Source of the DNA: Chitinophaga eiseniae
GTDB lineage: Bacteria; Bacteroidota; Bacteroidia; Chitinophagales; Chitinophagaceae
DNA length: 64,000 nucleotides
Direction of reading: 5' to 3'
NCBI RefSeq assembly: GCF_900167135.1
Contig: NZ_FUWZ01000002.1
Coordinates: 2,104,260-2,168,259, forward strand
The number at the start of each line of letters is the position of its first letter. Position 1 is the first letter of the stretch. Shown here piece by piece: positions 51,024-60,187 of the stretch. The notes under the pieces are model-generated. The model was not told where the DNA came from. It saw nothing but the letters and a program-made list of their open reading frames with translations, and did no database searches. Position numbers and translations under genes: made by a program.

Positions 51024-51425
51024 TCACTCTTCGCCGGTATCGCCTTCCATAAATCCCTCGATGCTTCTCCGGTCTTTTTTGGTGGGGCGGCCGATTTTGC
51101 TTTGTCTTTTGCCGGTATGGAATACGGCCGCCACGGCTTTGGGAGCTGTTTTGTCCTCTTCCGGGGTATTGTCCACGTAATATTTTACGGCTTCACTGTA
51201 GGCTACCCGGTTGGCCAGCAGGCCGGTGACCTGTATCACCCATTTGCGGCCTTCTGTTTTGATTTCGAAGTTATCGCCGATAGCCACGGGTTTGGCGGCT
51301 TTCACGTTGTTGCCGTTCAGCTTCACTTTTCCGCCGTCACAGGCTTCTGCTGCCTGGCTGCGGGTCTTGAACACGCGGATGGACCAGAGGTATTTATCTA
51401 CCCGTAATTTTTCGGTGTTACTCAT
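51024..51425 (-). CDS. S4-domain RNA-binding protein (Hsp15-like)
   Basis: 133 residues. The S4 domain is at the N-terminus (LRVDKYLWSIRVFKTRSQAAEACDGGKVKLNGNNVKAAKPVAIGDNFEI), with a basic, disordered C-terminus (KRQSKIGRPTKKDRRSIEGFM). This is the Hsp15/HslR pattern; Hsp15 binds stalled 50S subunits carrying peptidyl-tRNA. Between its start and the convergent-direction dipeptidase stop lies a palindromic triplicate repeat (51443-51681). Confidence 0.88.
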   Translation of the reverse strand: MSNTEKLRVDKYLWSIRVFKTRSQAAEACDGGKVKLNGNNVKAAKPVAIGDNFEIKTEGRKWVIQVTGLLANRVAYSEAVKYYVDNTPEEDKTAPKAVAAVFHTGKRQSKIGRPTKKDRRSIEGFMEGDTGEE

Positions 51426-51442
51426 ATTATAAAAAATTTATG

Positions 51443-51681
51443 GATTTTCGATTTTTTGATTTGGGGATGTTGGAGGTTTTCGATTCCAGTAAATTCCGAA
51501 ATCAAAAAATCGAAAATCAAAAAATTACTTTTTTGATTTGGGGATGTTGGAGGTTTTCGGTTCCTGTAAATTCCGAAATCAAAAAATCGAAAATCAAAAA
51601 AGTAATTTTTTGATTTGGGGATGTTAGAGGTTTTCGATTCCTGTAAATTCCGAAATCAAAAAATCGAAAATCAAAAAATTA
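51443..51681. repeat. Three tandem copies of a 77-bp AT-rich palindromic unit
   Basis: GATTTGGGGATGTT recurs at 51458, 51535 and 51612, exactly 77 bp apart. Each unit contains TTTTCGATTTTTTGATTT and its complement AAATCAAAAAATCGAAAA, giving strong hairpins. The last copy runs into the stop codon of the dipeptidase gene. Copies differ by only a few bases. Confidence 0.9.
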
Positions 51682-53049
51682 CTTGCTCATCTCGGCAAAA
51701 TACTGATGGAAATACGGGATGGTTTCAATGCCTTTGTAGTAATTGGCCACGCCATATTTCTCGTTGGGGGAGTGGAGGTTGTCGCTGTCCAGTCCGAATC
51801 CCATGAGTACCGTTTTGAGTCCGAGGGTTTTTTCAAAGAGGGCTACGATCGGAATGCTGCCGCCACCGCGCACGGGGATGGGCTCTTTGCCGAAAGTGGC
51901 TTCTATCGCTTTGTGGGCTGCTTTGTAGGCCACAGAGTCGGTAGGTGTTACGTAGGGGCTGCCGCCGTGGTGTTTGTTCACTTTTACGGTCACGCTCTTC
52001 GGTGCGATCGCTTCGAAGTGTTTGGCAAACAGGTCGGAGATCTCGTGCCAGTCCTGGTTAGGAACGAGGCGCATGGAGATCTTCGCGAATGCTTTGGAGG
52101 GCAGTACGGTTTTGGAGCCTTCGCCGGTATAGCCGCCCCAGATGCCGTTTACTTCGAGGGTAGGGCGGATGCCGGTCCTTTCGATCGTGCTATAGCCTTT
52201 TTCGCCCCATACATCGTTGATGCCCAGGTCTTTTTTGTACTCCTCTTCGTCAAACGGAGCGGCGTTGAGGGCAGCTCTTTCTTCGGCGGTCAGTTCCTGT
52301 ACCTTATCGTAGAAGCCGGGGATGGTGACGTGGTTGTTTTCATCGTGCAGGGAGGCGATCATTTTGGCGAGGATGGTAGCCGGGTTGGCTACGGCGCCGC
52401 CATAAACGCCGCTGTGCAGGTCGCGGTTAGGGCCGGTCACTTCCACTTCCATGTAGGCGAGACCGCGGAGGCCTGTGTCGATGGAAGGGTTGTCGAGGCT
52501 GATCATGGAGGTGTCAGAGATCAGCACCACGTTGGCTTTCAGTTTCTCCTTGTTTTGTTCCAGGAAGATACCGAGGTTGGCGGAACCTACTTCTTCTTCC
52601 CCTTCGATCATAAATTTGATATTGCAGGGGATGGTGTTGGTGCGGTGCATGGTTTCAAAGGCTTTTACGTGCATGTAAAACTGTCCTTTGTCGTCTGCGC
52701 TGCCGCGGGCGTAGATGTTACCGTCTTTAATCACCGGTTCAAAGGGGCCGCTGTGCCACAGTTCCAGCGGATCTGCGGGCTGTACGTCGTAGTGGCCGTA
52801 AACCAGTACGGTGGGCAAAGAAGGATCTATGATCTTTTCTCCGTAAACGATGGGATGTCCTGCGGTCGGGCATACTTCTACATTATCCGCGCCGGCTTCC
52901 TGCAGGCGTTGCTTTACAGCTTCGGCACATTTTTGTACGTCGCCGTTAAAGCGGGAGTCAGCACTCACAGACGGAATGCGCAGCAATTCCAGTAATTCTT
53001 CCAGGAATCGGGCCTGGTGTTGGGCCTGGTAATCTTTCCAAACTTGCAT
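51679..53049 (-). CDS. M20-family dipeptidase
   Basis: 456 residues. M20 metallopeptidase: VLVYGHYDVQPAD (zinc His), SADDKGQFYMH (bridging Asp), FMIEGEEEVGSANL (catalytic and zinc Glu), the dimerisation domain (about 190-370) and the C-terminal PIVALFEKTLGL and HSPNEKYGVANYYKGIE. It matches the cytosolic dipeptidase/carboxypeptidase branch. No signal peptide is present. Its stop codon is formed within the end of the 77-bp repeat array. Confidence 0.93.
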   Translation of the reverse strand: MQVWKDYQAQHQARFLEELLELLRIPSVSADSRFNGDVQKCAEAVKQRLQEAGADNVEVCPTAGHPIVYGEKIIDPSLPTVLVYGHYDVQPADPLELWHSGPFEPVIKDGNIYARGSADDKGQFYMHVKAFETMHRTNTIPCNIKFMIEGEEEVGSANLGIFLEQNKEKLKANVVLISDTSMISLDNPSIDTGLRGLAYMEVEVTGPNRDLHSGVYGGAVANPATILAKMIASLHDENNHVTIPGFYDKVQELTAEERAALNAAPFDEEEYKKDLGINDVWGEKGYSTIERTGIRPTLEVNGIWGGYTGEGSKTVLPSKAFAKISMRLVPNQDWHEISDLFAKHFEAIAPKSVTVKVNKHHGGSPYVTPTDSVAYKAAHKAIEATFGKEPIPVRGGGSIPIVALFEKTLGLKTVLMGFGLDSDNLHSPNEKYGVANYYKGIETIPYFHQYFAEMSK

Positions 53050-53180
53050 GATTCAGAAAATTAAGTTCACAATGGGGTGCAAGTTAACGGAAAATCAACA
53101 TTCGGGAATTTGGGATCCGGAGATTACTGTAGGGAGCAGGGGTAAATATTTAAATGATAAAATATCTAAATATCTAAGTA

Positions 53181-53645
53181 TTAGGAGATCAATTTTTGCC
53201 GTACGAGGAATTCCAGTTTTTCATTGACGTCCAGCAGCTTGGCGGTCAATTCTTTGTTTTCTTTACGCAGGGAGTACACTTCATAGGCTTTTTCAATGTT
53301 ATGCCTGAGCTCCTCTTCGTTCCAGGGTTTGGAGAAGTATTTATACACCTGTCCCTTGTTGATGGCGTCTACCACAGCGTTGATATCAGCGTAACCGGTA
53401 AGCAGCATCCGGATGGGTTCAGGGTATTTTTCCAGTATAGACTCGAAAAACTCTATTCCGGTCATTTTGGGCATGCGCTGATCGGAAATAATGATATGAA
53501 ATTCCTGTTCTTCCAGCAGTTTCACCGCTTCTTCTGCCGACGAGGCGGTAAAAACGTTGTAAAGACGCCTGAATGAAGCTTTAAAGGCATTCAGGTTGTG
53601 TATTTCATCATCAATATAGAGTATATGGATGTGTTGTGCACTCAT
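53181..53645 (-). CDS. Response regulator with coiled-coil tail
   Basis: 154 residues. A receiver domain (1-125) with D12/D13, phosphoacceptor D55 (IIISDQRMP), TGY, and FSKPW (K), then a coiled-coil C-terminus (LRKENKELTAKLLDVNEKLEFLVRQ). There is no DNA-binding domain. Residues 8-27 are identical to those of the REC-kinase at 6252-7349, so the two receivers share recent ancestry. Adjacent kinases are absent; cross-talk with the 5.8-11.4 kb cluster is possible (inference). Confidence 0.88.
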   Translation of the reverse strand: MSAQHIHILYIDDEIHNLNAFKASFRRLYNVFTASSAEEAVKLLEEQEFHIIISDQRMPKMTGIEFFESILEKYPEPIRMLLTGYADINAVVDAINKGQVYKYFSKPWNEEELRHNIEKAYEVYSLRKENKELTAKLLDVNEKLEFLVRQKLIS

Positions 53646-54036
53646 TTAAGCAGACTTAGTTCCAAGTTAGTAATAATAAATGAGTTAGAAACAATGAAAC
53701 CAGTTATATCGATTTAGTATTAATCCTGCCCCATTCACTTTTTTGGCATTTATCGGCAAAACGGTCAAACGATAAACGTTACTATAAAGGTACATATAAA
53801 CATACTGTATTAGTGTGAATTTTTCAAGTATGGATGAACTTTTTTTAAAATTCATCGTTTCCCTAAGCAATAGCGATTTAGTGCATTAGTTTCCATATTT
53901 TCGTGTAGGGATGAAAAACGTGCGTTTACCGCGTTTTTTATAGCATTCACCGTGAAAACAACTACTTACACCGGCAGGCCGTGAAACAGGAACATCTTTT
54001 GCTTCATGGCAGGCACAAAACTTTAAATTCTTATTC
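53646..54036. other. 391-bp gene-free divergent spacer
   Basis: AT-rich region between the response regulator (-) and lemA (+). An inverted repeat TTTATCG/CGATAAA (53749-53755 and 53770-53776) is a possible operator. A TTTG at 53998-54001 could serve lemA, but no good TAnnTTTG follows. No ORF is credible. Confidence 0.5.
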
Positions 54037-54615
54037 ATGAAAAAAGGGATCATTGTAATCATTGTTATTGTATTACTGGGTATGTTAGGTTGCAATAAGT
54101 ACAATGGATTGGTTAAACAGGACGAAAATGTAAAGAATAAATGGGGTGTAGTACAGAGTAGCTATCAGCGCAGGGCCGACCTTATTCCTAACCTGGTAAG
54201 TACAGTGAAAGGCGCCGCCAACTTTGAAACCACCACGCTCACGCAGGTAATGGAAGCCCGCGCCAGCGCCACACAGATCAAAGTGGACGTAAATGACCTC
54301 AGCCCCGAAAAAATCCAGCAATACCAGGCTGCCCAGGGCCAGCTGAGCCAGGCGCTCGGCCGCCTGCTGGCTGTTTCTGAAAGCTATCCTGAGCTGAAAG
54401 CCAACCAGAACTTCCTGAACCTGCAGGCGCAGCTGGAAGGTACCGAGAACAGGATCAACGTAGCCCGTAACGATTTCAACGAGTCTGTAAAAGGTTATAA
54501 CAACAGCGTACGCGCCTTCCCCGGCAATATCGTGGCTGGCCTCGGCGGCTTCAAACAGAAAGGTTATTTCGAAGCAACAGCCGGTTCTGAAAAAGCTCCG
54601 GAAGTGAAATTCTAA
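54037..54615 (+). CDS. lemA: LemA-family protein
   Basis: 192 residues: an N-terminal hydrophobic segment (about 3-20, ending near GC, a possible lipobox), then LemA helices (NKYNGLVKQDENVKNKWGVVQSSYQRRADLIPNLVSTVKG, ATQIKVDVNDLSP, AVSESYPELKANQNFLNLQAQLEGTENRINVARNDFNESVKGYN, FPGNIVAGLGGF). The family is membrane-associated; its function is not known. It heads a series with two TPM-domain proteins (54701 and 55191), a common LemA-TPM arrangement. Confidence 0.92.
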   Translation: MKKGIIVIIVIVLLGMLGCNKYNGLVKQDENVKNKWGVVQSSYQRRADLIPNLVSTVKGAANFETTTLTQVMEARASATQIKVDVNDLSPEKIQQYQAAQGQLSQALGRLLAVSESYPELKANQNFLNLQAQLEGTENRINVARNDFNESVKGYNNSVRAFPGNIVAGLGGFKQKGYFEATAGSEKAPEVKF

Positions 54616-54700
54616 TATTTAGAAATTATATCATTTGGTTATCTGGCTATTGTGGTAAACACATTAACCAGATAACCAAATATTCAAATAACAATATAGC

Positions 54701-55159
54701 ATGCGTCTGTTCCCTTTCAACAAAAAGAGAGAGATTTTTTCCGAAGCGGATAAAAACAAATTGGTGCAGGCTATCCGGATAGCCGAAAGGCTCACATCCG
54801 GTGAGATCCGGTTATTTGTAGAAAACCATTGCAGTTATGTAGATCCCATGGACCGGGCCCGCGAAGCATTTGTATCGCTCGGCATGGAAAAAACAAAACA
54901 ACGCAATGGCGTATTGGTATATGTGGCCCTGAAAGACCATCAGTTTGCCATCCTCGGCGACCAGGGGATCCATGAGAAAGTAGGCAACGACTTCTGGCAG
55001 AAAGAAGCCATGCTCCTGAAAACACATTTTCAGGCCGACCGTATCATCGAAGGGATCGAAGTATGTATCCGTGAAATCGGCGAATCCCTCCGTACCCACT
55101 TCCCGCACGAGACCGGCGACGCCAACGAGCTACCGGACGATATTGTCTTCAGTATCTAG
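54701..55159 (+). CDS. TPM-domain (Psb32-like) protein, soluble
   Basis: 152 residues with no signal peptide. TPM_phosphatase fold: IRIAERLTSGEIRLFVENHC, REAFVSLGMEKTKQRNGVLVYVALKDHQFAILGDQGIHEKV, DFWQKEAMLLKTHFQADRIIEGIEVCIREIGESL. Second member of the lemA-TPM-TPM series. TPM domains have reported acid phosphatase or repair roles in plastids; the bacterial role is unknown. Confidence 0.85.
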   Translation: MRLFPFNKKREIFSEADKNKLVQAIRIAERLTSGEIRLFVENHCSYVDPMDRAREAFVSLGMEKTKQRNGVLVYVALKDHQFAILGDQGIHEKVGNDFWQKEAMLLKTHFQADRIIEGIEVCIREIGESLRTHFPHETGDANELPDDIVFSI

Positions 55160-55190
55160 CGGCCACTATTTTAAACGACTTTTAGCATAG

Positions 55191-55970
55191 ATGAACATGA
55201 GGATATTACGCTGGTTTTTACCTGTATTATTGTTGTTGACGGGGTTGCTGGCGAAAGCACAGAATATTCCGCCAAGGCCCAATCCTCCCACTTTAGTGAA
55301 TGACTTCGCCGGCATCCTCCTGAAAGATGAAGATGAAAGGCTGGAACAAAAGCTGGTAGCCTATGACGACAGTACCTCCACGCAAATCGCGATCGTTACC
55401 CTTAAATCCATCGGCTCCTACGATATCAGCCAGGTAGCGCTGAAAATTTTGAGAGATTGGGGTATTGGCAGAAAAGGAAAGAACAATGGCATCCTTATTC
55501 TTGTTTCCATAGAAGACAGGAAGATAAGGATCGAAACAGGTTATGGCATGGAAGGTGCTGTACCTGATGCAATAGCCAATGAGATCATAGCACAGGTCAT
55601 TAAGCCCGCTTTCCGCGAAGGGCAATACTACCAGGGCCTCGATAAGGCAGTAGACGCCATCATCAAGGCTGCGGCCGGCGAATACAAGGGAGATCCCCGG
55701 CGAAGCGAACCTGGTATCAGCCCCGGCGCTATCTTCCTCCTGATCCTGGTGATTGTGATCATCATATCCATCATCAGCCGCGGCGGCGGAGGCGGTGGCG
55801 GCGGCACCACCTATAACAGGCGCGGTGGCTGGATATGGCCGGTGATCGGCAGTATGGGCGGCTTCGGACGCAGTGGCGGCGGAGGCTGGTCCGGCGGCGG
55901 CGGAGGCGGAGGCTTCGGTGGTTTTGGCGGTGGTTCCGGCGGCGGCGGAGGCGCCAGCGGCAGTTGGTAA
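55191..55970 (+). CDS. Exported/membrane TPM-domain protein with Gly-rich tail
   Basis: 259 residues: signal peptide (1-22), TPM domain (about 28-165: FAGILLKDEDERLEQKLVAYDDSTSTQIAIVTLKSIG, RDWGIGRKGKNNGILILVSIEDRKIRIETGYGMEGAVPD, FREGQYYQGLDKAVDAIIKA), a membrane helix (about 183-200) and about 55 residues of Gly/Ser repeat ending in SW. It is the usual large TPM form, probably displayed outside the inner membrane. Part of the lemA-TPM series. Confidence 0.9.
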   Translation: MNMRILRWFLPVLLLLTGLLAKAQNIPPRPNPPTLVNDFAGILLKDEDERLEQKLVAYDDSTSTQIAIVTLKSIGSYDISQVALKILRDWGIGRKGKNNGILILVSIEDRKIRIETGYGMEGAVPDAIANEIIAQVIKPAFREGQYYQGLDKAVDAIIKAAAGEYKGDPRRSEPGISPGAIFLLILVIVIIISIISRGGGGGGGGTTYNRRGGWIWPVIGSMGGFGRSGGGGWSGGGGGGGFGGFGGGSGGGGGASGSW

Positions 55971-56000
55971 TACTTTGGAAACCTTTTGAAAAATAACGCT

Positions 56001-56915
56001 ATGTCATTCATGTATGTGTTAAACGGAGATGCTACATTGTCCCTGCTGCGGCAAAGCAAGCTAAAAGGCGGTGTAGTAGTGTGCCGGGAAATGATGAGCG
56101 AAGGCAAAGTGAAAATCACCAAAGACGCGGAGGCGTTTTTTGAAAGCCGCGCCAAACATCTGGAGTTCCACTACGGAATCGATAAACAAACTTATTTTAC
56201 CAATGTGGTACATGAGCTGGAGAAACTAAAAAACTCCGGCTCATTTGATGAAATCGTACTCTGGTTTGAGGCAGACCTCTTCTGCCAGATCAATCTCCTC
56301 TTCATTATCCATTACCTTAAAATCAATCTCAGTACACTGCCTCCCATCAGCCTGGTAGACCTGCCCCATCACCGCGAAGCGGCAGATTTCCCCAGGTTGC
56401 TGGAAGAAAGAGTGCTGCTGCAGCCGGCAGACATCCAACATGCCCTCGACGCCTGGGATGCCTATTGCGCCGACACCCCGCAGGCATTGGAAACAATCGG
56501 CCGCATGCCCGCAGGTAACCTCAAACACCTGCCAGCCGCCATCCACGCCCACCTGCAACGGTTCCCCGAAGTAAACAGCGGACTCAGTGCCATCGAAAAA
56601 TTTTTTCTGCAGAAACTGTCCCTTGGCCGCTACCGGATATATGACCTCTACATCGCTTTCTGGGACGAACTCTGGATCTATGGTTTCGGCGATTTTCAGC
56701 TGGAGCTCTTCCTGCAGCGCATGCAACGTGCCGGCGTCATCGAAGAAGATGCACAGATGGTAGGTATCACCAGTCTGGGGCGGGAAGTACTGAATAATGA
56801 GGAAAATTATCTCGATTATGTCCCCCTGGAACACCGATGGCTGGGTGGTGTAAGGATGGCCAGGTCATCCTGGTGGTGGGACCCGGTAAAAGGCAGCATC
56901 GTAAAAAAAGCATAA
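56001..56915 (+). CDS. DUF1835-domain protein
   Basis: 304 residues from the ATG at 56001; a TTG five codons upstream is the other choice. The N-terminal 120 residues match DUF1835 (MYVLNGDATLSLLRQSKLKGGVVVCREMMSEGKV, FDEIVLWFEADLFCQINLLFIIHYL), and the C-terminal 180 residues include FFLQKLSLGRYRIYDLYIAFWDELWIYGFGDFQLELFLQRM. Function unknown. It starts 30 bp after the TPM gene, so co-transcription is likely. A bidirectional terminator follows. Confidence 0.85.
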   Translation: MSFMYVLNGDATLSLLRQSKLKGGVVVCREMMSEGKVKITKDAEAFFESRAKHLEFHYGIDKQTYFTNVVHELEKLKNSGSFDEIVLWFEADLFCQINLLFIIHYLKINLSTLPPISLVDLPHHREAADFPRLLEERVLLQPADIQHALDAWDAYCADTPQALETIGRMPAGNLKHLPAAIHAHLQRFPEVNSGLSAIEKFFLQKLSLGRYRIYDLYIAFWDELWIYGFGDFQLELFLQRMQRAGVIEEDAQMVGITSLGREVLNNEENYLDYVPLEHRWLGGVRMARSSWWWDPVKGSIVKKA

Positions 56916-56919
56916 AAAC

Positions 56920-56957
56920 AAAGAGCGAAGACCCAACGGCCTTCGCTCTTTATTTTA
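56920..56957. terminator. Bidirectional terminator
   Basis: Eleven-bp stem AAAGAGCGAAG/CTTCGCTCTTT with a T-run after it and an A-run before; it separates the convergent DUF1835 and M1 peptidase genes. The GCGAAG stem recalls the GCGAAGA arm in the repeat at 12670. Confidence 0.9.
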
Positions 56958-56972
56958 TATCATGGTGTAATA

Positions 56973-59516
56973 CTATTCTTTGATGGCTGTCCGGATAGTA
57001 TCAGAAGCCTTACGCATGTAGGCGGCCTGCTCACGCAAACTGTCACTGTCCTTGCCGGTAACGGCGGTAGCGTCGCCGTCTTTCTTCCGGGCTATCTCCT
57101 GTAACCAGTTACTGATATAAGTGTTCACCTGGCCGTTCCTGAACTGCTCGGTCATCGCCTTTACCTGGTCCACACCATGCTGTACGGCAGCGGTGTTGTT
57201 GATTTTGGAAAGGAAACCGAGATAGTCGAACGCGGCGTTCAGCTTGTCCTGGCCGGAAGTCTCGTCGAACTTGGTGGCCACGAAAGCCACATCTTCGGGG
57301 TTGCCCTGGCGGGCATAGATCCCTGCAATAGCGCTCACCAGTTTACCTTTCGTGTCTTTCTCCAGTTGTTTCGCGATACCATACGCTTTGCTGAGGTCCA
57401 GGTCAGACAAGGCTTCCAGCGCGGCGGCTTCCACCCCGTAGGATTTATCTTTGGTAGCGGCTTCAAACAGCGCGCTGTACTGTACGTCTTTCAGATCACC
57501 CAATTGTTTGATGGCGGCGGCTTTGGTCAGCGTGCTCGGGTCTTGTTTGGCCATTTCCGCCAACGCCGGTACTACAGCGGCTTTTACGGCCGGCAGCTTC
57601 AGGTTGAGTGAAGAAACGGCCAGCGTACGCAGCCCGTGATATTTGTCTTTCAGCGCCTGTACCAGCAGTTTCACGGCTTCGGGGTTGCGGCCCTGTTCTT
57701 CCACGGCTGCTTCAATAGCTGCCCGGCGGTCCAGGTAATTGGACGCGTGGGCGTATTGATAGGCATAAGTGGAAAAGTCGCGGTGGTCGTCCTTTTTGGA
57801 AAGGATCACCTTATCGGCGTCTACATTCACCAGGTCTGGTTTGGTGGTATAGGCAAAAGTGAAGGAATCCACACGGTTGGTCACCGTTACCTGGTGACGC
57901 TCTTTTTTGCCACCGCTGTAAATATCGATGGCCATCGGCAGCTGCCATACCTTGGCGTCTTTCTGGATCTGCCGGATCAGCACCGTTACCTTGTTATCAT
58001 TGTATTTGTAGCTGATGTCCAGTTCAGGGAAGCCCTGACCAAAATACCACTGGTTGAAGAACCAGTTCATATCCCGACCGGTCACTTCTTCGAAGGCGAG
58101 GCGCAGCTGGTGAGCTTCGGTGGCTTTAAACGCATTGCTCTTCAGATAGAGGTTCAGCGATTTGAAGAAAGCGGAATCCCCTACGATATTACGCAGCATA
58201 TGCAGGATACGGCCGCCTTTCTGATAGGTGATCTGGTCAAACATGTCTTCCTTGTCGTGATAGTGAAAGCGTACAAGGTGTTTGTCGCCGGAGTACTGCA
58301 CCATAGAGAGATAGGACATCGCGGCATCGTAGCCGTGTTCATCAGCGGCGTCTTTACCATATTTGTGTTCCAGCCAGAGATATTCACTGTAGTCGGCGAA
58401 AGACTCGTTGACGGTCAGGTTGCTCCAGGATTCAGCCGTGGCCAGGTCGCCAAACCAGTGGTGGAACAGCTCGTGCGCAATAACGCATTCGTTGTAGTTG
58501 TTGTTGTCGAGCAGCTCGCGGTCTGTTTTCTGCAGAAATTCACCGTGCAGGGTGGCGGTAGTGTTTTCCATGGCGCCGGACACGTAGTCGCGGCCGGTGA
58601 TCTGGGAATATTTCACCCATGGGTATTGGTATCCCAGTATATCCGAGTAAAAGGTGAGCATCTCCGGGGTGTTGCCAAAGATGTTCCTGGCGTATTGCTC
58701 ATAAGGTTTTTCGAGATAATAGTTGACTTCTTTGCCTTTCCATTTATCTCTTACGATGGCATAGTCGCCTACGGCCATCATAAACAGGTAGGGGGAGTGG
58801 GGGAGGTCCATCTTCCAGGTATCGGTACGGGTGCCGTCGGTATTGTTTTTCTGGCTGACCAGTTTGCCGTTGGAGAGGGTCACATATTTTTTAGGAACGG
58901 TCATACTGAGTTCCTGCGTGCATTTCTGATTGGTTTTATCTATCGTGGGGAACCATACCGAGGAGCTTTCCGTTTCGCCCTGTGTCCATATCTGGGTAGG
59001 CTTGTTGGGCTCTGTGCCGTCAGGGTTAATGAAATACAGGCCTTTGGCATCGGAGATGGCAGCGCTGCCTTTTACTTTCAGCTCATTGGGCTTGCTGGTA
59101 TAGTTTATATAGACGATATAAGATTCTTTGGCGGAATAATCTTTGTCCAGTTGGATATGCAGCTGGAGGCTGTCGTAGCTGTAACGCAGCGGAGTGTTTT
59201 TCCCGCCTTTTACGATGGCCACTTCATGGATATCCATGCCTTTGGCGTCGAGCGTGAGCGAATCGGTAGTGTAAAAGTGGGGTTTCAGGGTAATCCAGGC
59301 TTTGCCGTAGAGGTACCTTTTGGGGTAATCAAACCGTACGTCCAGTTTGGTGTGTACCAGGTCGTTGACCTTGGTGGCTGCTGCTCTGTAGATCTTCAGG
59401 GCCGGGTCATCGGAGGCTGCTTTCCCGGATTGGGCCATCAGGGAAGTAGTGGCGCTCAGGCCGGCCATCCCACCCATCAGTACACCCAGAAGGGACCGCT
59501 TCAAGAGTTGATTCAT
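56973..59516 (-). CDS. M1-family aminopeptidase with HEAT-like C-terminus
   Basis: 847 residues from the ATG at 59516; 21 earlier codons are open but lack support. Signal peptide (about 1-30), then an M1 core: GAMENTTA (substrate N-terminus), H348-E349-L-F-H352-H-W, E371 (NESFADY), and the Tyr region. The C-terminal 280 residues are HEAT-like helices (LLVQALKDKYHGLRTLAVSSLNLKLPAVKAAVVPALAEMAK). A periplasmic or outer-surface aminopeptidase degrading peptides is expected. Convergent with DUF1835, divergent from the biotinyl carrier gene. Confidence 0.93.
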   Translation of the reverse strand: MNQLLKRSLLGVLMGGMAGLSATTSLMAQSGKAASDDPALKIYRAAATKVNDLVHTKLDVRFDYPKRYLYGKAWITLKPHFYTTDSLTLDAKGMDIHEVAIVKGGKNTPLRYSYDSLQLHIQLDKDYSAKESYIVYINYTSKPNELKVKGSAAISDAKGLYFINPDGTEPNKPTQIWTQGETESSSVWFPTIDKTNQKCTQELSMTVPKKYVTLSNGKLVSQKNNTDGTRTDTWKMDLPHSPYLFMMAVGDYAIVRDKWKGKEVNYYLEKPYEQYARNIFGNTPEMLTFYSDILGYQYPWVKYSQITGRDYVSGAMENTTATLHGEFLQKTDRELLDNNNYNECVIAHELFHHWFGDLATAESWSNLTVNESFADYSEYLWLEHKYGKDAADEHGYDAAMSYLSMVQYSGDKHLVRFHYHDKEDMFDQITYQKGGRILHMLRNIVGDSAFFKSLNLYLKSNAFKATEAHQLRLAFEEVTGRDMNWFFNQWYFGQGFPELDISYKYNDNKVTVLIRQIQKDAKVWQLPMAIDIYSGGKKERHQVTVTNRVDSFTFAYTTKPDLVNVDADKVILSKKDDHRDFSTYAYQYAHASNYLDRRAAIEAAVEEQGRNPEAVKLLVQALKDKYHGLRTLAVSSLNLKLPAVKAAVVPALAEMAKQDPSTLTKAAAIKQLGDLKDVQYSALFEAATKDKSYGVEAAALEALSDLDLSKAYGIAKQLEKDTKGKLVSAIAGIYARQGNPEDVAFVATKFDETSGQDKLNAAFDYLGFLSKINNTAAVQHGVDQVKAMTEQFRNGQVNTYISNWLQEIARKKDGDATAVTGKDSDSLREQAAYMRKASDTIRTAIKE

Positions 59517-59653
59517 GTAAAAAACTGTTTTGATTAAATATATCAGCTTCTGATTATATAAAGCGCCAAATTTAAACAAATGGCCTTATAATGAGCCAAG
59601 TGGTTAAAAATGCTATTTTTGTTAGACCAAGAGGCTAATAAATACAGCAAATT

Positions 59654-60151
59654 ATGATCAAAGCAACAGTTAACGGCAAGTCTGCGTTCAGCATCACCCA
59701 GGATTCAACCATTACCTGCAACGGGCAGGCGGTAGACTGGTCAGCGGTAGAGGTACCATCAGGAGACTATAGCATCATCATGGACGGTAACAGCTATCAG
59801 GCCCAGGTACTGAAAGTGGACAAAGAGAGCAAAACAGTGACTTTGCAGATCGATCAGCAGCAGTATGAGGTAGCTATTGAAGAACCGATAGATCAGCTGC
59901 TGGCGTCGATGGGCATTAAAGACGCCATGGCCAAAAAAGTAAATGATATCAAAGCCCCGATGCCGGGACTGGTGCTCAAGGTGCTGGTGACCCCCGGACA
60001 GGTGATCCATAAGGGAGATCCGGTATTGATCCTCGAAGCCATGAAAATGGAGAATGTATTCAAGGCAGCTTCAGATGCCGTGGTCAAAGAAATCAAAGTA
60101 GCAGAGCGCACCGCCGTGGAAAAAGGGGAGGTGCTGATCGTACTGGAATAA
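59654..60151 (+). CDS. Biotin carboxyl carrier protein (acyl-CoA carboxylase type)
   Basis: 165 residues. A C-terminal biotinyl domain has the biotin-accepting K131 in EAMKMEN, with PMPGLVLKVLVTPGQVIHKGDPVL and a final EKGEVLIVLE. The N-terminal 70 residues are a beta-rich linker with an Ala/Met-containing interface, as in carriers of propionyl- or acetyl-CoA carboxylase. Carboxylase subunits are not adjacent. A TATTTTTG at 59614-59621 is a possible -7 box. The DUF4476 gene follows after 36 bp. Confidence 0.9.
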   Translation: MIKATVNGKSAFSITQDSTITCNGQAVDWSAVEVPSGDYSIIMDGNSYQAQVLKVDKESKTVTLQIDQQQYEVAIEEPIDQLLASMGIKDAMAKKVNDIKAPMPGLVLKVLVTPGQVIHKGDPVLILEAMKMENVFKAASDAVVKEIKVAERTAVEKGEVLIVLE

Positions 60152-60187
60152 TATTTGCGTAAGGACAGTTTTATACCAATTTTTAGT

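Noticed and set aside
51443..51681. CRISPR array
   Set aside because: Only three copies, no spacers distinct from repeats; the whole 77-bp unit is repeated, and no cas gene is near.
51706..52995. 429-codon plus-strand open frame
   Set aside because: Antisense to the clear M20 dipeptidase; no recognisable domain.
57636..59537. 633-codon plus-strand open frame
   Set aside because: It lies entirely antisense to the M1 aminopeptidase, has no family motif, and its composition (Val/Phe/Gly-rich) is typical of a shadow frame.
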